NCBI GenBank assembly: GCA_016291185.1
Contig: JAEFAI010000027.1
Span: forward strand, 1 to 30,840
Source: Bacteroidales bacterium
GTDB taxonomy: Bacteria > Bacteroidota > Bacteroidia > Bacteroidales > UBA932
DNA: 30,840 nt
Reading direction: 5' to 3'
Made by a program: the position numbers and the translations under genes. Under the pieces are notes generated by a model. The model did not search any database and was not told where the DNA came from. It was given only the letters and a program-made list of their open reading frames with translations. Shown one piece after another: positions 21,977 through 30,507 of this stretch (its first letter is position 1; each line of letters begins with the position of its first letter).

Positions 21977-24733
21977 ATGACACGCTTGCGAACCATACTG
22001 CCGATCCTGCTCCTGTCGCTGACTTGGGGAGCTTCCTGTCACGCCCAAATCATCATCTCCTCTGGCGATACACCCGTGGCGTACAAATCTTATTCTCTCC
22101 GCTTCAACGTTGCAGACAAGAACACACAGCAGCCCATTCCGTTTGCCTCGGTGTACCTGCAGGAAGACACACTGATCACCCATTTTACGCTTACGAATGA
22201 AGTCGGGGAGGCCGTATTGAGAGATATCCAGAAAGGTCAGTATTCCTTGAACATCGAGCTCCTTGGCTACAAACCATTCCGTCAGCAGATCGATCCATCC
22301 AATGGCGGCTCCGGCGCGAGACAAATATTGCTGGAAGAAGATCATGAATTAATTGATGCAGCGACGATTACAGACCTCTCTTCGCCAGTCAGGTACTTGC
22401 GCGATACGGTAATCTATAACGCCTCTGCGTTCAAGACCGGCAGCAACGCCATGTTGGAGGATCTTTTGAAGAAAATGCCCGGATTGTCTGTCGAGAACGG
22501 GACAGTCTATGCGGACGGGCGCCCGATCAGCGAAATCACCGTGGAGGGCAGGACCTTCTTCTTTGGCGACCCGAGCATGGCACTTAAGAATCTCCCCGCT
22601 CGGATTGTCGATAAGATTGTAGTGACAGACCGGACTTCTGCCTCCGCAGGCGGGGTCAACCTGGCTTTGGGGGAGAAAAACGAGAAGGCGATGGATGTCG
22701 TGCTCAAAGAAGAATTCAAGCGCGGCGTATTTGGCCAGGCTTCCGCATCTGGCGGCGTGGGATCTTTGGTGGAGGCTGACACGCGGGAATCCGGCAAGGC
22801 CCTGTGGAGCGGGAAGCATAACCTCAACAGTTACGATGAGAACTCGCAGATAACCGCCTATCTGGCGGGCGGAAATGTTCTGCCGGGGAACGGCATGAAC
22901 GGCAAAGCGGCTGTTAATATCGGGACCAATCTGATTCGTGGGCTGGAGACCACGCTGTCCGTCATTTCGGCATACGACCAAAAAGATGAAGGCTCGACAG
23001 GACAGAAAACCTATTTGGACAAGGAGGCTTCCAGTTCGGCCTTTTCTCAGCAAAAGCAGGAAGCCGCCAAGGCATGGCGCGTGGATACGGATCTGGAAAC
23101 CCGCTTGACGAGCGCGAAGAATGTTGATTTGACGCTGAAGGCGAATGTCTATTATTCCCGGAACCGTTTCGAGCGGATGCGCGAAATGACACCGCTCCTA
23201 TCCGATGGAGCGCCCTCATTCCTGGCAGAAACCGGACAGGATAGGAGCCTCACGACCGGCGTGAGCGGTCAGTTCACCTGGCGGTCCAGCAAGAAGGAAA
23301 ACCGAAACCTCAAAATCAATCAGCAGTTTACATACATTCGCAATTGGGGCGATGAAATGCAGCAGTCCTCCCTGTTGCTGGATCTCTCCAACGAGAAGAG
23401 CACATACCGGCTCGTTACATCCGCGGCGTATTCGGAGCCGCTCTCCGATAAATGGACGCTCTCCACTACATTAGATCTAAATTATGATAGTATTTCAGAT
23501 CGTGTCGCTTCCTCCGACCATGTGAGCAAAAAGCCCAACATCCCATTCTCCTCTGATCTGAACACCTCTAACATGGATCTTGCAGAAACGATTCTGCTCT
23601 CATATAAATTGGGAAAGTATAGGATCTCTGCAGGCGGACAGGCCCGGCAGTTCTACGCTTTAATCGGAAAAGTTAATCGACCGGATTGGCGTTGGGGAGT
23701 CGTGCCATATATCCACTTTGATGACGAAGACTATAGCAAGCAGTTTTATATTTGGTCGCAGACGAACCGTGTTCCGGAGACCGAGACAATGTCCGCTTTG
23801 CTGCGAACCAGTCCCACGGAGATCCATATTGGCAATCCATTCCTGAAACCCTCTCATTCGGTTAATGGCGTGGCAAATTATGAGATTTCTCGAAAGAAGT
23901 GGAGGCTTCAGCTAATGGCCGAATTCCGCTATAACTTCTCTCCCATTGTACAAGCAAACTGGGTTTCAAAAGAAGGGATGCGTTATTCTTTCCCTGTCAA
24001 TTCGAAACTCCCGGGGGTTAGCGTTACACCTTTCTTACAGTTTGATTATTACTTTGGAGAACGACGCTCATGGCGCCTTTATGCAGATTTGTATGGGACG
24101 ATTTCAGCGGTCAGGGGTTTCCAATCAGTTCGCGAACAAACCCTCGACATCGCATCTTTTGACTATCGGCAGTTCATCGAAGACATTTGGGGCGACAGCA
24201 CGGGGTCTAGATTTTACACCGGCGAGAGCGGATTTGAAAATAGCACCAACCGGATCTTCGATCTGCAATCAGATCTTTGGCTCCAGTACCGAAACGAGCA
24301 CATTACGACTTCCGCTCATTTCAAACCGCAATACTATGGCTCCGTGCATTCGCTTGTTCCGGCAGCCAATTATCAACGATGGATTTTCGTTACGGGCGTT
24401 TCCTTTGAGGCTATCTTGCCAAAGGGTTTTACCTTCGAGACAACGCTTGATCGCGTGATCTATTCCGGGTATGGCCCGGGGTTTGACCGGAGATTCTGGG
24501 ATTGCTTTGTGCAGATCGGCAAAGACATCGGCATGTTTTCGCTCTCGCTGAAGTGCGATGACCTGTTCAACAAGTCCATCTCCTTGTCTTCGTTCTCGAC
24601 ACCGTATCTATATCAATACGAGCTGGTTAACCGGCTTGGACGCACCTGCCTGTTTTCTATCAGCTACCAGTTCGGAAAAGGAAGCAAGGGAGCAAAAAGA
24701 AACAGTAACCGTTTTCTTCAAAAGGTTCAATAA
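21977..24733 (+). CDS. Outer-membrane beta-barrel protein with carboxypeptidase-regulatory-like N-terminus
   Basis: A 918-residue outer-membrane protein with a signal peptide ending near residue 23 (CHAQ). A CarboxypepD_reg-like domain (about 40-120, FASVYLQEDTLITHFTLTNE, then GYKPF) is followed by a plug-like region with GSNAMLEDLLKKMPGLSVEN and ISEITVEGRTFFFGDPSMAL, and then many aromatic beta-strands to the end (LFSISYQFGK). This matches the TonB-receptor-like barrels of Bacteroidota (OMP_b-brl_3 type) rather than a full SusC with signature plug, and there is no SusD partner. Substrate is unknown. In this island it could take up or bind a peptide, or be the site of its release. It is co-transcribed with the thioredoxin lipoprotein and followed after 15 bases by the 78-residue membrane gene. 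Confidence 0.85.
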   Translation: MTRLRTILPILLLSLTWGASCHAQIIISSGDTPVAYKSYSLRFNVADKNTQQPIPFASVYLQEDTLITHFTLTNEVGEAVLRDIQKGQYSLNIELLGYKPFRQQIDPSNGGSGARQILLEEDHELIDAATITDLSSPVRYLRDTVIYNASAFKTGSNAMLEDLLKKMPGLSVENGTVYADGRPISEITVEGRTFFFGDPSMALKNLPARIVDKIVVTDRTSASAGGVNLALGEKNEKAMDVVLKEEFKRGVFGQASASGGVGSLVEADTRESGKALWSGKHNLNSYDENSQITAYLAGGNVLPGNGMNGKAAVNIGTNLIRGLETTLSVISAYDQKDEGSTGQKTYLDKEASSSAFSQQKQEAAKAWRVDTDLETRLTSAKNVDLTLKANVYYSRNRFERMREMTPLLSDGAPSFLAETGQDRSLTTGVSGQFTWRSSKKENRNLKINQQFTYIRNWGDEMQQSSLLLDLSNEKSTYRLVTSAAYSEPLSDKWTLSTTLDLNYDSISDRVASSDHVSKKPNIPFSSDLNTSNMDLAETILLSYKLGKYRISAGGQARQFYALIGKVNRPDWRWGVVPYIHFDDEDYSKQFYIWSQTNRVPETETMSALLRTSPTEIHIGNPFLKPSHSVNGVANYEISRKKWRLQLMAEFRYNFSPIVQANWVSKEGMRYSFPVNSKLPGVSVTPFLQFDYYFGERRSWRLYADLYGTISAVRGFQSVREQTLDIASFDYRQFIEDIWGDSTGSRFYTGESGFENSTNRIFDLQSDLWLQYRNEHITTSAHFKPQYYGSVHSLVPAANYQRWIFVTGVSFEAILPKGFTFETTLDRVIYSGYGPGFDRRFWDCFVQIGKDIGMFSLSLKCDDLFNKSISLSSFSTPYLYQYELVNRLGRTCLFSISYQFGKGSKGAKRNSNRFLQKVQ

Positions 24734-24748
24734 TAAATCGCTTAGTAT

Positions 24749-24985
24749 ATGAAAGAGGCATTGTTAGAATTATGTTTTTTAGGGGGCATCTTCTCCCTGG
24801 GCTTGATCGCGCATGTTATTTATGCAAGCATCAAGCGCTTTGCGGCCGCGGCCAAGGAGAAGAATCATCAAGGAATCATCTTTGAATTGGTTATTCTCCT
24901 GGTAATCATCGCCATCTGCATCTTCATCGTGAAGCCGTTACGGATGGTAGGACATCTGGTATCATTGATTCCGCTCGTTCAGTAG
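24749..24985 (+). CDS. 78-residue membrane protein, paralogue of the gene at 20024
   Basis: Two hydrophobic segments (LELCFLGGIFSLGLIAHVIY, about 6-25, and IFELVILLVIIAICIFIVK) flank the linker SIKRFAAAAKEKNHQG. It shares the linker motif IKRFAAAAKEK and the whole end MVGHLVSLIPLVQ with the 75-residue protein. Cytosol-facing linker and short tail are predicted from the lysines. It lies between the barrel gene and the second CPBP gene (16-base gap). The first copy is likewise inside a chain of membrane genes near the first CPBP, suggesting a module of paired small protein and CPBP. Confidence 0.75.
   Translation: MKEALLELCFLGGIFSLGLIAHVIYASIKRFAAAAKEKNHQGIIFELVILLVIIAICIFIVKPLRMVGHLVSLIPLVQ
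24944..24985 (+). repeat. 42-base direct repeat, copy 2
   Basis: Identical to 20210-20251; see that entry for the bracket it forms. The identity stops exactly at the gene stop codon. Confidence 0.9.
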
Positions 24986-25001
24986 CGCGAAACAAAGCTG
25001 A

Positions 25002-25871
25002 ATGATGCCTCTCTGGAAATGGATCCTCGCCCTGGTCGGCGGGTTTATTCTGTTCGACATCCTGTATGGAGTCAATTACGAGCTGTTCGTTGACGGGATG
25101 CCGGACAACATTGTCGTCAAACCTTTGATAATTTTTGTCGGATGCGCGTTTATGTTGTGCGTGTATTGGCGGCTATCGAAAGCTGTCGAGAAACGGACTT
25201 CCTCTGATGTCCAGGTCCGGAAGTTGCTCCCGCAAGTGGGGAAAGGGTTTCTGCTCGGGGTCGCATTCTTTGTGGTCTTCACCTTCATTCTCTGGGCACT
25301 CGGGGATTATCGTGTATCCAGCATCCACTTCGACGGGAAGGCCCTGTTTCTCTCCCTGATGGGATTTCTGGTTGTCGCCGTCGGGGAAGAGATTCTCTTC
25401 CGGGGGATCATCTTTCGTCTGATTGACGAGCGATGGGGCGCCGTCTGGGCGCTGGTCATCTCTTGCCTGGCTTTTGGGTTTGCGCATATAGACAACGACA
25501 ACGGCAGCGTATGGGCCTCCCTATCCATCGCGCTTGCGGCGACGGAGAGCGCCCTCTATTTCTATTCGAAGTCTCTTTGGCTGCCCATCGGGGTGCACTG
25601 GGGCTGGAATTTCGTCCAGGGGAATATCTTTGGTTTCTCCGTTTCGGGGCTCGACCAGAAGGTCTCCCTGATCACACCGGCTGTCAGCGGGCCGGACCTC
25701 ATTACCGGCGGAGCCTTTGGTCCGGAGGCCTCCGTGATCATGGTGGCGCTCTGTATGATTGTCTCCGCCTGGTTGATCTATCTGGGCTTCAAGAAGCGCC
25801 GGCCAGATTCGCCGGTCGGCGCCGATGAGACCGCCCGACAGACGGGAATTCCGGAACAGAATCAGCCCTAA
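25002..25871 (+). CDS. CPBP-family intramembrane protease
   Basis: A 289-residue membrane protein with about eight helices. Conserved CPBP residues are E129-E130 and R134 in EEILFRG, H162 in FAHIDND and H199/N203 in GVHWGWNFVQ, all intact. There is no DUF2007 domain, unlike the CPBP at 16679, and the two proteins are otherwise only distantly alike. It closes the island, 16 bases after the 78-residue membrane gene, and faces aroK tail to tail. Immunity or membrane-protein processing are the likely roles. The start could be ATG 25002 or 25005. The extreme C-terminus (KKRRPDSPVGADETARQTGI) is charged and includes a 15-base stretch (25805-25819) identical to the parC palindrome region. Only 34 bases separate it from aroK. 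Confidence 0.87.
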   Translation: MMPLWKWILALVGGFILFDILYGVNYELFVDGMPDNIVVKPLIIFVGCAFMLCVYWRLSKAVEKRTSSDVQVRKLLPQVGKGFLLGVAFFVVFTFILWALGDYRVSSIHFDGKALFLSLMGFLVVAVGEEILFRGIIFRLIDERWGAVWALVISCLAFGFAHIDNDNGSVWASLSIALAATESALYFYSKSLWLPIGVHWGWNFVQGNIFGFSVSGLDQKVSLITPAVSGPDLITGGAFGPEASVIMVALCMIVSAWLIYLGFKKRRPDSPVGADETARQTGIPEQNQP

Positions 25872-25905
25872 AACAGTTACAGAATCGGGTTGCGCGCAAG
25901 TTGTC

Positions 25906-26418
25906 CTAGTAGTACAGCGGCCGGCGCAAGGCAGCGAGGATGGCGTCGGCGACGGCGTCGGGCGTGAGGTCGTCGGTGTCGATGGCGTGGGGCGCCTGGG
26001 CGTAGATGGGTGCGCGGGCGGCGAAGAGCGCCTCCGCGTCGGCAAAGAGGGGCCGGGAGGCGTCGGCAGCGCCGAGCCGCGCCCGGATGGTCTCGAAGCG
26101 CGTCCGCAGGAAGACACACTGCGTCTGAGCCAAAATGATTTCCCGCGCAGCGGGGACGGTCAGCGTGCCGCCGCCCAGGGCCAGGACCACGTCGCCGGGC
26201 GCCGAAGCCGCTTCGGCCAGTACGGCGCGCAGCGTCTCCAGCTCGACGGCACGGAAAGCCGCTTCTCCGCCCGCCCGGAAGATCTCGGGAATCGTGCGGC
26301 CGTCGCGGGCGACGATCTCGGCGTCCAGGTCCACGAAACGGGCCCCGAGACGCTCTGCGAGCGCCCGGCCGGTGCTGCTCTTGCCGCAGCCCATGAATCC
26401 GGTGAGGGAAATCGTCAT
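25906..26418 (-). CDS. aroK: Shikimate kinase
   Basis: Phosphorylates shikimate with ATP in aromatic amino acid synthesis. 170 residues, the standard length. The P-loop is GFMGCGKSS (7-15), the shikimate-binding aspartate is D32 in LDAEI, the arginine-bearing motif GGEAAFR is at 50-56, and the GGG loop is in LALGGGTL. The lid arginine lies in the segment SRPLF. The frame is open further upstream (to 26460), but the family N-terminus MTISLTGFMG starts at 26418. It is transcribed toward the island, opposite to aroE on the other side. Confidence 0.95.
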   Translation of the reverse strand: MTISLTGFMGCGKSSTGRALAERLGARFVDLDAEIVARDGRTIPEIFRAGGEAAFRAVELETLRAVLAEAASAPGDVVLALGGGTLTVPAAREIILAQTQCVFLRTRFETIRARLGAADASRPLFADAEALFAARAPIYAQAPHAIDTDDLTPDAVADAILAALRRPLYY

Positions 26419-26437
26419 TTTTCCAAAGATTACCGGA

Positions 26438-26445
26438 CAAAGATA
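26438..26445 (-). promoter_or_regulatory. -7 box of aroK
   Basis: TATCTTTG on the minus strand matches TAnnTTTG and lies 19 bases before the ATG at 26418. No -33 TTG is seen at standard distance. The 78-base gap between aroK and ssb must also contain the ssb promoter; ssb shows only the weak candidate TAAAATTTATG (26481-26491). Confidence 0.55.
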
Positions 26446-26496
26446 CACGCAATTCGGCAAAAAATCCCTATCTTGTCAGACTAAAATTTATGTATT

Positions 26497-27042
26497 ATGT
26501 CACTGAACAAAGTTATGCTGATCGGTAACGTTGGTAGAGACCCCAATGTACGTTACCTCGAAGGAAACAACCCCGGCAATCAGGGCCGGAAAGTCGCAAC
26601 ATTCACCCTCGCCACCTCGGAGCGCTACCGCGACCGCAACGGCGAGACGCGCGAGAACACGGAATGGCACAACATCGTCGCGTGGGGCCAGCCCGCCGAC
26701 GTTTGCGAGCGCTTCGTCCGCAAGGGCACGCAGCTCTACATCGAGGGCAAGCTCCGCACCCGCAAGTACACGGACGCCCAGGGCGCCGAGAAATATACCA
26801 CTGAGATCAACGTCGATACGCTGCAGCTCCTCGGCCGCCGCGACGGCGACGGCGCCGGCTATCCGGCCGACCAGCAGGGCGGCGGCTACGGCCAGCAGGG
26901 TGGCTACCAGCGTCCCGCTCCGGCCCAGTCGCAGCAGCCCGCTTATCAGCAGCCGGCTTATCAGCAGCCCGCTCCGCAGGCTGCCGCCGCCCCGGCCGCT
27001 CCCGCCGTTGACGAAGGCCCGACCGACGATCTCCCGTTCTAG
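26497..27042 (+). CDS. ssb: Single-stranded DNA-binding protein
   Basis: 181 residues. The OB-fold fills about residues 1-112 (MSLNKVMLIGNVGRDPNVRY, then TEWHNIVAWGQPADVCERF). A Gly/Gln/Pro-rich linker with AYQQP repeats follows, and the last residues DDLPF are the acidic tip that recruits repair and replication enzymes such as RecJ, whose gene is also in the window. The standard tetrameric SSB form is expected. Its stop is followed by the second folded repeat element. Confidence 0.97.
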   Translation: MSLNKVMLIGNVGRDPNVRYLEGNNPGNQGRKVATFTLATSERYRDRNGETRENTEWHNIVAWGQPADVCERFVRKGTQLYIEGKLRTRKYTDAQGAEKYTTEINVDTLQLLGRRDGDGAGYPADQQGGGYGQQGGYQRPAPAQSQQPAYQQPAYQQPAPQAAAAPAAPAVDEGPTDDLPF

Positions 27043-27056
27043 TTTATCACCGTTTT

Positions 27057-27184
27057 GGCAGCCCAGACCTCTCGTCCCGGATACCGTCGCTCCGCGACCC
27101 CTCCCACTGACTGCGTCAGCGGGCCCCACCCTCTTACGAAGCCGAGGGTGGCTACGGGTCCCGGGACGGGAGGCTGGGACTGCC
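27057..27184 (+). repeat. Folded repeat element, copy 2, between ssb and the MFS gene
   Basis: A 128-base element filling most of the 164-base gap. Outer arms 27057-27080 and 27161-27184 pair almost fully (GGCAG, CCCAG, CCTC and CGTCCCGG). Inside: hairpin GTCGC-TCC-GCGAC, then CCCCTCCCAC, hairpin CTGAC-TGC-GTCAG, GCGGGCCC, and hairpin CCACCCTC/GAGGGTGG around TTACGAAGCC. The 3' core is shared with copy 1 while the other stems are different but still complementary. Confidence 0.85.
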
Positions 27185-27206
27185 AGGAACAATCTTCATA
27201 ATCGCT

Positions 27207-28574
27207 ATGACTGAAAAGATTCAGAAACTGATGAACGACAATCCGGTGGCACGATGGACCGTCCTGGTCCTCGTGGCACTGATGATGTTCTTCGCCTATA
27301 TGTTCGTGGACGTGATGTCCCCGCTCAAGTCCCTCGTCGAGGGCAAGCTCGGCTGGGACAGCGGCGTGTTCGGCACCTACGCCGCCTCCGAATACATCCT
27401 CAACGTCTGCGGCTTCCTGATCCTCGCAGGCATCATCCTCGACAAGCTCGGAGTCCGCTTCTCCGGCATCCTGTCGGCCGGCCTGATGGTCTTCGGCGCC
27501 GCGATCAAATTCGTCGGCGTGAGCGACTGGTTCCAGACCACGGGCTTCGCCCAGTGGCTCGGTTCCTGGTGGGTCGAGATGCCCGCCAGCGCCAAGATGG
27601 CCTCGCTGGGCTTCATGATCTTCGGCTGCGGCTGCGAGATGGAAGGCACCAACGTCTCCAAGATTCTCGCCAAGTGGTTCAAGGGCAAGGAAATGGCCCT
27701 TGCGATGGGCCTCGAGATGGCCATCGCCCGCCTGGGCGTGTTCGGTGTGATGTGGATCGCCCCGCTGATCTCCGAGAGATTCGGCGGCTCCGTGATGGCC
27801 CCGATGGGCTTCTGCGGCGCGCTGCTCTGCATCGGCCTGATCAACTTTATCATCTTCGCCTTCATGGACAGCAAGTTCGACAAGCAGCTGGTCGCCGCCG
27901 GCCTCGCGACGGACGAGAAGTCCCCGGAGGACGAATTCCACTTGAGTGACCTCGGCGCCATCTTCAAGAGCAAGATGTTCTGGATCGTGGCCCTGCTGTG
28001 CGTGCTGTACTACAGCGCCATCTTCCCGTTCCAGCGCTACGCGCCGAACTTCCTCGAAGAGACCCTCAACATCGACGCCGCATCGGCCGCGCGCCTGTTC
28101 AGCGTCTTCCCCATTCTCGCCATGTGCCTGACCCCGTTCCTGGGCTTCTTCCTGGACCGCAAGGGCAAGGGCGCGACGATGCTGATGGCGGGCGCCGTCA
28201 TCATGATTGCCTGCCACCTGAGCTTCGCTTTCGTGCTGCCGTTGTTCCCGTATAAGTGGCTGGCCGTGTCGCTGATCGTCGTGCTGGGCGTGAGCTTCTC
28301 GCTCGTGCCTGCGGCCCTGTGGCCGTCCGTGCCGAAGATCATTGACGAGAAGATCCTGGGCTCCGCCTACTGCCTCATCTTCTGGGTGCAGAACGTGGGT
28401 CTCTGCCTCGTCCCGATGCTGATCGGTTCCCTGCGCAACTCGACGGGCGGCTACTTCGTGCCCATGATCGTCTTCTCCAGCTTCGGCGTGCTGGCCTTCA
28501 TCTTCAGCCTCCTGCTGAAGAAAGAAGACCAAAAGAAGGGTTACGGTCTCGAACTGCCGAACATCAAGAAATAG
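27207..28574 (+). CDS. MFS transporter
   Basis: A 455-residue major-facilitator-type inner-membrane protein with about twelve hydrophobic helices (first WTVLVLVALMMFFAYMFVDV, last FVPMIVFSSFGVLAFIFSLL). The loop DKLGVRFSG corresponds to the MFS loop 2-3 motif and FLDRKGKGATM to its counterpart in the second half. An expanded central loop (SKFDKQLVAAGLATDEKSPE) separates the halves. The substrate cannot be read from the sequence. It lies 10 bases upstream of dxs, so both are probably transcribed together. It is GC-rich like the housekeeping flank, so it belongs to the core region and not to the island. Confidence 0.88.
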   Translation: MTEKIQKLMNDNPVARWTVLVLVALMMFFAYMFVDVMSPLKSLVEGKLGWDSGVFGTYAASEYILNVCGFLILAGIILDKLGVRFSGILSAGLMVFGAAIKFVGVSDWFQTTGFAQWLGSWWVEMPASAKMASLGFMIFGCGCEMEGTNVSKILAKWFKGKEMALAMGLEMAIARLGVFGVMWIAPLISERFGGSVMAPMGFCGALLCIGLINFIIFAFMDSKFDKQLVAAGLATDEKSPEDEFHLSDLGAIFKSKMFWIVALLCVLYYSAIFPFQRYAPNFLEETLNIDAASAARLFSVFPILAMCLTPFLGFFLDRKGKGATMLMAGAVIMIACHLSFAFVLPLFPYKWLAVSLIVVLGVSFSLVPAALWPSVPKIIDEKILGSAYCLIFWVQNVGLCLVPMLIGSLRNSTGGYFVPMIVFSSFGVLAFIFSLLLKKEDQKKGYGLELPNIKK

Positions 28575-28584
28575 AACATTCGCC

Positions 28585-30450
28585 GTGTACGAACTCCTCG
28601 ACAGAATCAGCAGTCCTGCCGACATCAAGGACTTCAGCACCGAGCAGTTGCGGGCGCTCTGCGCCGAACTGCGCCAGTACATCATTGAAGTCTGCTCGCG
28701 CAATCCCGGCCACCTGGCTTCCAGCCTGGGGGCCGTGGAGATTATCGTGGGCGTGCACTATGTCTTCGACACCCCTGCCGACAAGTTCGTATTTGACGTA
28801 GGCCACCAGGCCTACGCCCACAAAGTCCTCACGGGCCGCCGCGAGGCCTTCGCCACCATGCGCACGAAGGGCGGGATCAGTGGCTTCCCCAACCGGGACG
28901 AGAGCCCGTTTGACGCCTTTGGCGTCGGCCACTCCTCCACCTCCGTGTCCGCTGCGCTGGGCCTCGCCGAGGCGGCACGCATGCAGGAGCGCCACGACAA
29001 GGTCATCGCCCTGATCGGCGACGGCGCCATGACGGGCGGCCTCGCCTTCGAAGGCCTGAACAACGCCGGCGAGAGCCGCGCCGACCTGCTGGTGATCCTC
29101 AACGACAACAACCAGTCCATCGAGGGGAACACGGGCGCGCTGCACCGCTATCTGCTGAATATCACCACCAGCGGATCCTACAACCGCTTCAAGAACCGCA
29201 TCTGGGACCTGCTCGGCGACCACGCCTTCCGGCGCTTCATCCAGCGCTGGGTGCGCGCGCTGAAGTCCTGGTTCGTCGGCAAGCCCGGCGGCGCCCTGTT
29301 CGAGTCGCTCGGCTTCCGCTACTTCGGCCCGATCGACGGCAACGACATCGCTGAGGTGGTCCGCACGCTGCGAAAGCTCAAGGACCTGGGCGGCCCGCGC
29401 CTCCTGCACTGCCTCACCGTCAAGGGCAAAGGCTATCCCGCCGCCGAGGCGGATCCCGTGACCTGGCACGCGCCCGGCCATTTTGATCCCGCCACCGGCG
29501 AACGGGTCCACGCGCCGCACACGCGTGACCGCTATCAGGATGTCTTCGGCGAGGTGCTCTGCGAGCTCGCCGACGCAGACCGCCGCATCGTCGGCATCAC
29601 GCCCGCCATGGCCACCGGCTGCGGGATGAATCGGCTCGCGGCGCGCCACCCGGACCGTTTCTTCGACGTGGGCATCGAGGAGGAGCACGCAGTCACCTTC
29701 TCCGCCGGCCTTGCCGCCGGCGGGATGAAGCCGTTCTGCAACCTCTATTCCGCCTTCTCACAGCGCGCCTACGACCAGATCATCCACGACGTGGCGCTGC
29801 AGCGTCTGCCGGTGGTGCTCTGCTTCGACCGCGCCGGCCTGGTCGGCGAAGACGGCGCCACGCACAACGGCGCCTTCGACCTGGCCGCCTACCGCAGCAT
29901 TCCCGACATCGTCATCAGCGCTCCGCGCGACGAGGTCCAGCTCAAGCACCTGATGCACACCGCCTGGAAGTACGACGGCGGACCATTTATTATAAGGTAC
30001 CCGCGCGGGATGGGCGAAGGCTCGCCCTGGCAGCAGACGCCCGGCGAAACGTTGGAGATCGGCCGCGGCGAGACGCTGCTGGAAGGCGACGAGGTCGCCA
30101 TCCTCACGCTCGGCCCGGTCGCCGGCCGCGCCCTGGAAGCCGCTGCCCTCTGGCCCGGACGCGTGGGCGTGTACGACCTGCGCTTCCTCAAGCCGCTCGA
30201 CGAAGCGCTGCTTACCGCGGTCGCAGCACGCTACCGCCACCTCATCACGGTCGAGGACGGCTGCCTCGCCGGCGGCCTGTACAGCGCCGTCAGCGAATGG
30301 GTCGCCGCCCACCGCAGCCCCGTCACGCTGGACGGGCTCGGCATTCCGGACGCCTTTGTGGCGCAGGCCTCGCAGTCCGAGCAGCAGGCGGCTTGCGGAA
30401 TCGATACCGCCGGCATCAAAAAAAGTTTGGAAAAAGTTTTTGGAAAATAG
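28585..30450 (+). CDS. dxs: 1-deoxy-D-xylulose-5-phosphate synthase
   Basis: Thiamine-diphosphate enzyme that condenses pyruvate and glyceraldehyde 3-phosphate at the start of the MEP isoprenoid pathway. 621 residues, normal length. The thiamine-diphosphate-binding motif is GDGAMTGG from residue 145 with NDNNQSI following, and the catalytic glutamate is E366 in GIEEEHAVTF. The transketolase pyrimidine and C-terminal domains are complete (FCNLYSAFSQRAYDQIIHDV, RYPRG). The start is GTG at 28585, giving MYELLDRISSPADIK; no in-frame ATG gives the correct family N-terminus. The stop at 30450 overlaps the promoter region of the tRNA operon. Confidence 0.96.
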   Translation: MYELLDRISSPADIKDFSTEQLRALCAELRQYIIEVCSRNPGHLASSLGAVEIIVGVHYVFDTPADKFVFDVGHQAYAHKVLTGRREAFATMRTKGGISGFPNRDESPFDAFGVGHSSTSVSAALGLAEAARMQERHDKVIALIGDGAMTGGLAFEGLNNAGESRADLLVILNDNNQSIEGNTGALHRYLLNITTSGSYNRFKNRIWDLLGDHAFRRFIQRWVRALKSWFVGKPGGALFESLGFRYFGPIDGNDIAEVVRTLRKLKDLGGPRLLHCLTVKGKGYPAAEADPVTWHAPGHFDPATGERVHAPHTRDRYQDVFGEVLCELADADRRIVGITPAMATGCGMNRLAARHPDRFFDVGIEEEHAVTFSAGLAAGGMKPFCNLYSAFSQRAYDQIIHDVALQRLPVVLCFDRAGLVGEDGATHNGAFDLAAYRSIPDIVISAPRDEVQLKHLMHTAWKYDGGPFIIRYPRGMGEGSPWQQTPGETLEIGRGETLLEGDEVAILTLGPVAGRALEAAALWPGRVGVYDLRFLKPLDEALLTAVAARYRHLITVEDGCLAGGLYSAVSEWVAAHRSPVTLDGLGIPDAFVAQASQSEQQAACGIDTAGIKKSLEKVFGK

Positions 30451-30469
30451 GAAATTGTTCCTATCTTTG
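30440..30469 (+). promoter_or_regulatory. Promoter of the tRNA operon
   Basis: TTG at 30440-30442 and TATCTTTG at 30462-30469 are 19 bases apart, a good Bacteroidota consensus promoter. It partly overlaps the dxs stop codon region. The first tRNA starts at 30508. Confidence 0.8.
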
Positions 30470-30507
30470 CAGTCCCAAAAACCTAGGGGACTTTGAAATA
30501 ATACATT

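Noticed and set aside
10173..25905. Integrative element with integrase, transposase or att sites
   Set aside because: No recombinase, IS or flanking tRNA is seen at either edge; composition suggests transfer but not the mechanism.
25825..26484. Plus-strand open frame over aroK
   Set aside because: It is the complement of a complete shikimate kinase with an intact P-loop.
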